Of a stretch of DNA of 40,105 nt, positions 35,037-40,105 are shown piece after piece; within the stretch, counting starts at the first letter, position 1, and each line of letters opens with the position of its first letter. The position numbers were made by a program, and so were the translations under genes. Origin of the DNA: a virus; the IMG/VR virus record IMGVR_UViG_3300013093_002504, positions 1 to 40,105 of that record; one strand, 5' to 3'. The notes under the pieces were generated by a model that was not told where the DNA came from, made no database searches, and worked only from the letters and a program-made list of their open reading frames with translations.

Positions 35037-36197
35037 ATGAATAAAACAACCAAAAAAGCATTTGTAATCAACGGTGGCGCCGGCCGTGTTCTCTGTGCAA
35101 TTCCAGGGCTAGAGCATTATGCAAAAACACACGACGGTGATATAATCATCATTTCCGAAGCGTGGAGCGAATTATATCTTTCAAGCAATATTTTAAGAGA
35201 TAAAGTATATCAACTTAATGATAGAAATCTTTTTAATGTAATAAAAGATCGAGAAGTAATCAGCCCTGAACCTTATCGACTTAACGCATATTTTAATCAA
35301 AAAGCTAACATGATTCAAGCATTTGATATGCTTATTAATTATGATACGCCACCTGAAAAAATACCAGAAACAAAAAAATACGAATTAAACATTGGCAAAT
35401 CGGATCAGGTATTCGGTTATAACTCCATAGAAGAAATACGAAAATTATATAAACGAGATAAAGTTGTTGTATTCCAACCATTTGGTAGTGGAATAAAACA
35501 AAACGGATCATTTATTTTTGATGAAACAGGCAGATCATTCGAACCGAAAGATGTAAAAAGAATTGTAATGGAATTAGCTAAACACTATGCTGTCATATTG
35601 TTCAGTAATATTAATCCATTTCCTGAGGATAGCACAGTTCCAGTAGTAGTTCCACCAAATGTAAACTTATTACAATGGTCCGGTATTATTAATGCCGCAG
35701 ATTATTTTTTAGGATGCGACTCTATAGGGCAACATTTTGCTAATTTCTTAAATAAACCTTCAACAGTTGTTATTGGTGCAACATATCCTGAAAATATTTC
35801 ATATCCTGAAAATAAACGATTTAAAATCTTTGATTTAGGTAAAGAAAAAAGAAAATATTCTCCATTACGAATAACTCAGGATTTTGCGGTAGAACGAAAC
35901 AATGAAGATTTAATGGTGTTAACTGAAGATAATTTCAGAGCAATTATTAAAAGTATTCAACAAGTGTTAGGTACAAAAAAAACATATACTCCGCCGGATA
36001 ACAATCTACCAGCATTAAATGTTCCATCAATAACTACACCGTCTAACAATTTATCTAGCATTCTTTTACCAGGTGAAGATTCTACAGAAATACCTCCTGA
36101 AATATTAGAAGTAAGAAAACTAGGAGCAGATTTAAATCTAGAACAACCTGTTCCTCCTTGGTGCCAACAACCAACCAAACAAATAGGAGAAAGATAA
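35037..36197 (+). CDS. GT9-like glycosyltransferase (386 aa)
   Basis: The fold appears to be GT-B of the heptosyltransferase (GT9) kind. The N-terminal motif INGGAGRVLCAIPGLEHYA matches the family's GDVxxxxPAL loop, and the C-terminal motif NAADYFLGCDSIGQHFANFL, followed by KPSTVVIGATYPE, matches its donor-binding DSGxxHxA loop (Asp 228, His 233). The catalytic Asp usual in the first loop is Arg 17 here, so activity or mechanism may differ. Residues about 320-386 are a Pro-rich tail. There is no clear ribosome binding site and no other usable early Met. The next gene starts inside the stop codon (TAATG). It probably transfers a sugar in a surface glycan pathway, or is a degenerate glycan-binding relative. 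Confidence 0.68.
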   Translation: MNKTTKKAFVINGGAGRVLCAIPGLEHYAKTHDGDIIIISEAWSELYLSSNILRDKVYQLNDRNLFNVIKDREVISPEPYRLNAYFNQKANMIQAFDMLINYDTPPEKIPETKKYELNIGKSDQVFGYNSIEEIRKLYKRDKVVVFQPFGSGIKQNGSFIFDETGRSFEPKDVKRIVMELAKHYAVILFSNINPFPEDSTVPVVVPPNVNLLQWSGIINAADYFLGCDSIGQHFANFLNKPSTVVIGATYPENISYPENKRFKIFDLGKEKRKYSPLRITQDFAVERNNEDLMVLTEDNFRAIIKSIQQVLGTKKTYTPPDNNLPALNVPSITTPSNNLSSILLPGEDSTEIPPEILEVRKLGADLNLEQPVPPWCQQPTKQIGER

Positions 36198-37990
36198 TGA
36201 GTCGTATGAACACGGGTTATATTTTAGGAATTTCTCGAGGGCACAATGCCGGAGTTTGTTTATTGAAAGATGGGGAGATCGTTTTTAGTATCGAAGAAGA
36301 ACGGCTAAGTAGATTAAAATATGATGGTTCTCCTTTTGCCGGAATGAAAAAGGTGTTAGATTATACAGACAAAATAGATTACTTAATTATTTGTCACACC
36401 CAACCTCTTGTTGGCGCTGGTAAAATTGAATATACTGGTGAAGATATGTATACAGGATATGCAAGAAAATTAGGACTGATCGATCGTAAAGAAGACAGAT
36501 TTAATCATCCTCAAGTTATTGATATAAGTAATCAACATCATAAAGTACATGCTTCGGCAGCATTTTATCGTTCAGGATTTAAAAATGCTACCGCTGTCGT
36601 TGTCGATGGCGCTGGATCTGAATATATATCTAATAACGAAAGTTTATGGGAAGTTGAATCTATCTTCGAATGTTCGTATGATACTGGAATTGTTACTAAG
36701 TTTAAACATCTTGGTTGTAGAAGTCCTATTGCAAATGTTTATGTTAATAAAGCAAAGATGGAATATTTTGACGAAACTGATAATACAGTTGAATTAGTCA
36801 TAACAGATCATGCAGGTATAGTAAAGTGTTATGAATCTGTGACAGAATATTGTGGCTTTTCGGCCATCGAAGCAGGAAAAACAATGGGGTTATTCCCATA
36901 TGGTTCCGCAGACAACAATCTTCCTTCATTATTTCAAAAGGATATGAAATTCCCAATTTCTAATAGAAATATTGTCATACCTACATATCCTAATAGTGCT
37001 ATATTAAATTCTGCAATGCATGAAGCGTTGGAAGAGTGGCCGACTTCAGAATCAATAGATCCCACTACTATGACAAATAGAAGAAATGCGGCATATTGGG
37101 TTCAAACACAAACACAACAAGCGGTATTAGATTTTATTATTAAAGCAGTAGAAAAAACAGGTAATAAAAACGTTGTACTTAGCGGTGGATATGGTTTGAA
37201 TTGTGTTGCTAACTATTTTTATCTTAATAAATTAAACGAGTTAGGCATTAATTTATATGTTGAGCCAGTATCAAATGATGGCGGAACTGCTATTGGCGCC
37301 GCATTATTCTGGTATCACTTGTCATCTCAAAGTACTAAACAACGGGAAAGATTTGATTCTATATATCTTGGTCCTAAATATGATTATAGCATTGAATATA
37401 TCGAAAATGCTGTAAGTAGTGTATCAGGAACTATTGAAGATTGTACCACAACTGACATCGTATCACTTTTAAGAGATAAAAATATTGTTACTATATTTCA
37501 AGGTAGATCAGAAAACGGACCAAGAGCGTTAGGTAATAGATCAATTTTATTTGATCCGACTTTTAAAGACGGAAAAAATTATGTTAATCGTGTAAAAAAT
37601 AGAGAATATTTTAGGCCTTTCGCCGGATCGATATTAGAAGAACATGTTCACGATTGGTTTGACCTTAGAGGTATGCCTAACAGCCCCCATATGATGTATG
37701 CTGTAAACTGTCAAGAAGGTGTAGCTGAAAAAATTCCTTCAGTTATTCATGAAGACGGTACTTGTCGAATTCAGACAGTAACAAAAATTCAGAACGAATA
37801 TTTTTATAATTTAATAGAAGAATTCTATAAAGAAACTGGTATACCTATGTTATTCAACACCTCGTTTAATTTAGGCGGAGAACCATTAGTAGAAACAATA
37901 GAAGATGCGCTATGGACTTTAGAAAATTCTTTAATTGAGTATTTGTATTTGCCTGAATATAATAAACTTATTACCATAAAGAATGGCTAA
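36197..37990 (+). CDS. carbamoyltransferase, NodU/CmcH/TobZ family (597 aa)
   Basis: The chosen start is ATG 36197, with AGGAGA 7 bases upstream and an overlap with the previous stop; a longer frame from 36158 has no such site. The N-terminal Kae1-like domain shows YILGISRGHNAGVCLLKDG, EEERLSRLK, the metal-binding histidines HHKVHASAA (114, 115, 118), VVVDGAG, GKTMGLFPYG, LSGGYGLNC and NDGGTAIGAA. The C-terminal YrdC-like domain shows GPRALGNRSIL, YFRPFAGSI and NTSFNLGGEPLVETIEDA. All major family motifs are present, so it should be active. The family moves carbamoyl from carbamoyl phosphate, via an adenylate, to a hydroxyl group of a sugar or other acceptor; some phage members are reported to act on hydroxymethylcytosine in DNA. 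Context favours a glycan here, but this is not proven. Confidence 0.9.
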   Translation: MSRMNTGYILGISRGHNAGVCLLKDGEIVFSIEEERLSRLKYDGSPFAGMKKVLDYTDKIDYLIICHTQPLVGAGKIEYTGEDMYTGYARKLGLIDRKEDRFNHPQVIDISNQHHKVHASAAFYRSGFKNATAVVVDGAGSEYISNNESLWEVESIFECSYDTGIVTKFKHLGCRSPIANVYVNKAKMEYFDETDNTVELVITDHAGIVKCYESVTEYCGFSAIEAGKTMGLFPYGSADNNLPSLFQKDMKFPISNRNIVIPTYPNSAILNSAMHEALEEWPTSESIDPTTMTNRRNAAYWVQTQTQQAVLDFIIKAVEKTGNKNVVLSGGYGLNCVANYFYLNKLNELGINLYVEPVSNDGGTAIGAALFWYHLSSQSTKQRERFDSIYLGPKYDYSIEYIENAVSSVSGTIEDCTTTDIVSLLRDKNIVTIFQGRSENGPRALGNRSILFDPTFKDGKNYVNRVKNREYFRPFAGSILEEHVHDWFDLRGMPNSPHMMYAVNCQEGVAEKIPSVIHEDGTCRIQTVTKIQNEYFYNLIEEFYKETGIPMLFNTSFNLGGEPLVETIEDALWTLENSLIEYLYLPEYNKLITIKNG

Positions 37991-38735
37991 CATACAACAA
38001 TTTGTTTGCATGAGTGGATTGCCGAGAACAGGGTCCACTCTGCTTTCGGCAATACTTTCTCAGAATCCCAACATACATTCTGAAGGAAACTCTGCTGTTT
38101 GTCAGTTAATGGTAGATATGGACACTTCATGTAAAGAAGCATGCAAGGAACAATTAATTGCCAATAATAGAGAAAGTACTAGAATAGATTTAATTAAATC
38201 TATACCAAATGTTTATTATAAAAATGTAACTGCTCCTATAGTAGTTGATAAATGCAGACACTGGACGATTCCAGAAAATCAAGTACTATACAACTATATT
38301 ACTGACAATCCGAAAACTATAGTTCTTACTCGCCCGACGGAAGAAATTATTAAATCGTTAATACATTTACACGAAGAAAATAACTACGGTGGTAATTTGG
38401 AACAACAGTTAATTGCTACATGGATACCACCGATAATACATTCGATTAACGGTATTAAATGGGCTAAACAAAATAATAACGGCGAATTTTTATTTGTCAC
38501 TTACGAAGAATTAGTAACTCAAACTTCAGAAACTATAAAAAAAATATATTCTTTTTGCGAATGGGAAAGTTTTGATCATGATTACAATGAAATTGTAAAT
38601 CAACATCCAGAAAACGATCATGTCTACAACTTATTAGGTATGCATGATGTTAGATCGACAATATCAAAACGAAACTTAAATACTCAACTAAGTCCTGCAA
38701 TGCTAAAAAAATGCAGAGATTTAGATTTATATTAA
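37983..38735 (+). CDS. sulfotransferase family protein (250 aa)
   Basis: It overlaps the carbamoyltransferase end by 8 bases, indicating coupled translation. The 5'-phosphosulfate loop is SGLPRTGSTLL (11-21). The 3'-phosphate site is IVLTRPTEEIIKSL with Arg 117 and Ser 125, the same eight-residue spacing as in known PAPS sulfotransferases. A YEELVTQTSETIKKIYSF segment is also usual in the family. The enzyme should move sulfate from PAPS to a hydroxyl or amine on a glycan or small molecule. It has no signal peptide or membrane segment, so it acts in the cytoplasm. With its neighbours it suggests decoration of a glycan by carbamoyl and sulfate groups. The acceptor is unknown. Its 3' end overlaps the convergent Nudix gene. 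Confidence 0.85.
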   Translation: MANIQQFVCMSGLPRTGSTLLSAILSQNPNIHSEGNSAVCQLMVDMDTSCKEACKEQLIANNRESTRIDLIKSIPNVYYKNVTAPIVVDKCRHWTIPENQVLYNYITDNPKTIVLTRPTEEIIKSLIHLHEENNYGGNLEQQLIATWIPPIIHSINGIKWAKQNNNGEFLFVTYEELVTQTSETIKKIYSFCEWESFDHDYNEIVNQHPENDHVYNLLGMHDVRSTISKRNLNTQLSPAMLKKCRDLDLY

Positions 38736-39176
38736 ATCGATTAAATTAAATATTGTTTGTAATTTTGTACGTATCATTTTTGAACTAAAACTATTACGTA
38801 ACCCTTGATGCAATGGTTTAGGAGCACGATCTATTGTTGCCCATGCCCACCCTTGATGCTCATTACTTAATTCTGGAACAAACTCTTTATCTATTACACA
38901 CAGGTATGTATGAAAATTAAACACTTTGTCATTAGATACAAATGTTTCTAATGGGATTGTTTTAATTACATCAGGAATACTTCCAATTTCCTCAATAATT
39001 TCACGTTGCAATCCTTGCCAAGGAGTTTCTCCTGTGATATTTGTACCTCCGACTAAGCCCCAAGTTCCTTCGTGCTTGCCGTGAGCTTTTTGTAATAATA
39101 GAAAACGTCGTGTAGACTTGGCGTAAAACAATGCTCCGCTACAAACTATTGGTTCTTTTATAGTATTATTTTCCAT
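38727..39176 (-). CDS. Nudix hydrolase (149 aa)
   Basis: A complete Nudix box spans residues 44-66: G, five residues, E50, seven residues, REIIEEIGS. The line WGLVGGTNITGE before it and the later FVSNDKVFNFHTYLCVID strand suit the Nudix fold. These enzymes hydrolyse nucleoside diphosphates linked to another group, using Mg at the box glutamates. The WAWATID segment near the C-terminus is the usual place for substrate choice. Possible substrates include NDP-sugars, ADP-ribose, dinucleotide polyphosphates or modified nucleotides; the sequence does not decide. It lies on the minus strand, and its start overlaps the end of the upstream minus-strand gene by 19 bases. Its ribosome binding site is weak. 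Confidence 0.88.
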   Translation of the reverse strand: MENNTIKEPIVCSGALFYAKSTRRFLLLQKAHGKHEGTWGLVGGTNITGETPWQGLQREIIEEIGSIPDVIKTIPLETFVSNDKVFNFHTYLCVIDKEFVPELSNEHQGWAWATIDRAPKPLHQGLRNSFSSKMIRTKLQTIFNLIDLI

Positions 39177-40105
39177 TGGCCGATATCATATTCACCATCG
39201 TAGCTCTTAACCCATGAAACTCCGTTCCACTTGTATTGAACTCCAGTGTATATATTTGTTTGCCATACCATAGTGTTAGAATATTGACTAGCATTAAAGA
39301 TTACATTCCATTGAGATCCGGTATACTCTACAATGTCATTGGCTTTAGCAACTAACGGGCCCCATGCTGTTCCAGGAGTAACATTGCTAGAATTTCCAAT
39401 GTCTTCTACTAATAAAAATCTTGTTCCAGTAGTAATAGGTTGATCAGTTTGCAAAGAAATAGTCGGGCGTTTAGGATTATAAGTTTGAGGATTTATAATA
39501 GCATCAAATGTACCAGTACTATTAGGTCTGTAACTAGCGGCCGGATTATACCCATTAAGATTTTCTAAAATTCCGTTACTATCGATACCAGTATTTGTAA
39601 CTAATGTTGCAGGATTCCATTGAACATTTAAGTTAAAATTATTTAGAGGATCGATTATGAATGTTCCTATGATCTGAGAACCAGTTGATTGTGTTATATA
39701 AATTAAACTAGAACCGGCAACATATTTTCCAGGAAGATTTGAAATAATTGTGTTCCAATTAATTGGTGCACCTAAATATTGAGGATCTGGATTAAGATTA
39801 GGTTCCGGAGGATAAACAGTTCCGCCATCTGCTAATAGTACAACAGTACTTGAAGTTACAGTAGATATTACTTCTATTCTATAATTTGTAGCCGTTGTAG
39901 CACTACTAGTTAATAATTCTTCTAGTACAGGAGTTCCTGCAAATGGATCATGCCCTAATCCTTCAACATAGTCTGTAACAGTATCATATGAATTATACAT
40001 ACTGGTAATAATTTTTGTAATAACACCTAAATGTTTAACTTTGGCAGGCGGATTAATCCATGCAGGTGTATCAACGGTTAATGTAGCAACTTCGATAGCA
40101 CTATC
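39158..40105 (-). CDS. virion structural protein, C-terminal part (partial, right edge)
   Basis: An ATG exists at 40000, but the frame stays open for 35 more codons to the window edge (SAIEVATLTVDTPAWINPP...LGVITKIITS), and the ATG has no ribosome binding site. The gene therefore very likely starts beyond the window. The 315 visible residues have a Thr/Asn/Pro-rich beta pattern. They end with DIVEYTGSQWNVIFNASQ, TGVQYKWNGVSWVKSYDG and EYDIGQWKIIL, a repeated Tyr/Trp strand motif typical of neck, baseplate or other virion proteins of T4-like phages. Which one cannot be said. It reads towards the Nudix gene and overlaps it. Confidence 0.6.
   Translation of the reverse strand, partial: DSAIEVATLTVDTPAWINPPAKVKHLGVITKIITSMYNSYDTVTDYVEGLGHDPFAGTPVLEELLTSSATTATNYRIEVISTVTSSTVVLLADGGTVYPPEPNLNPDPQYLGAPINWNTIISNLPGKYVAGSSLIYITQSTGSQIIGTFIIDPLNNFNLNVQWNPATLVTNTGIDSNGILENLNGYNPAASYRPNSTGTFDAIINPQTYNPKRPTISLQTDQPITTGTRFLLVEDIGNSSNVTPGTAWGPLVAKANDIVEYTGSQWNVIFNASQYSNTMVWQTNIYTGVQYKWNGVSWVKSYDGEYDIGQWKIIL

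Noticed and set aside
36158-36196. Longer N-terminus for the carbamoyltransferase
   Set aside because: The 13 extra residues overlap the end of the glycosyltransferase gene, show no family similarity and lack a ribosome binding site, whereas ATG 36197 has AGGAGA and the usual family N-terminus.
35037-38735. Bacterial chromosomal polysaccharide locus
   Set aside because: The enzyme genes are flanked on both sides by phage structural genes, share the AT-rich composition, and sit behind a T4-type late promoter octamer.
38730-38750. Bidirectional terminator between the convergent genes
   Set aside because: Only a weak AATCGATT palindrome with AT flanks is present; there is no GC-rich stem and the genes overlap there.
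39158-40000. Complete 280-residue gene starting at ATG 40000
   Set aside because: The frame is open to the window edge with plausible protein sequence upstream and no ribosome binding site at this ATG, so it is treated as partial.

Overview
The window looks like part of the late (virion-structure) region of a large, AT-rich tailed phage of the T4-like myovirus type found in marine and freshwater picoplankton. The support is: tightly packed late genes; four T4-type late promoter octamers (GATAAATA or CATAAATA) in gene gaps; tail-fibre proteins that, from memory, resemble those of cyanobacterial and SAR11 myoviruses; and phage-borne surface-chemistry enzymes. No tRNA, integrase, transposase, plasmid or CRISPR feature was seen. 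The host cannot be read from this sequence.

Layout. Bases 2-7081 hold the end of one gene and seven complete structural genes: fibre proteins, a LamG-bearing fibre and small beta-rich proteins. Bases 7094-32428 are two giant paralogous genes of 3118 and 5309 codons, about 63% of the window. Both share one scaffold: seven CBM5/12-like repeats, a right-handed beta-helix, a beta-propeller region and a conserved C-terminal domain of about 300 residues. They differ by large insertions: a jelly-roll module and 14 propeller repeats in the first; a helical repeat expansion of about 2200 residues and a twice-interrupted seven-blade propeller in the second. Bases 32451-34965 hold four smaller genes, including a protein with 33 cysteines whose stalk carries cysteine at one fixed heptad position.

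Bases 35037-38735 are a compact enzyme operon: a GT9-like glycosyltransferase, a NodU/CmcH-type carbamoyltransferase and a PAPS-type sulfotransferase, with coding overlaps. After a convergent overlap the coding strand switches to a Nudix hydrolase and a structural protein that continues past the right edge.

How they may work together (inference): the fibres and giant proteins would form a glycan-binding adhesion apparatus, and the enzyme operon could decorate a glycan on the host surface, on the virion, or on DNA. The features most worth attention are the modular giant pair, the cysteine-striped coiled coil, the promoter buried in a 12-bp palindrome before the glycosyltransferase, and the structured, GC-richer leader of the gene at 4186.
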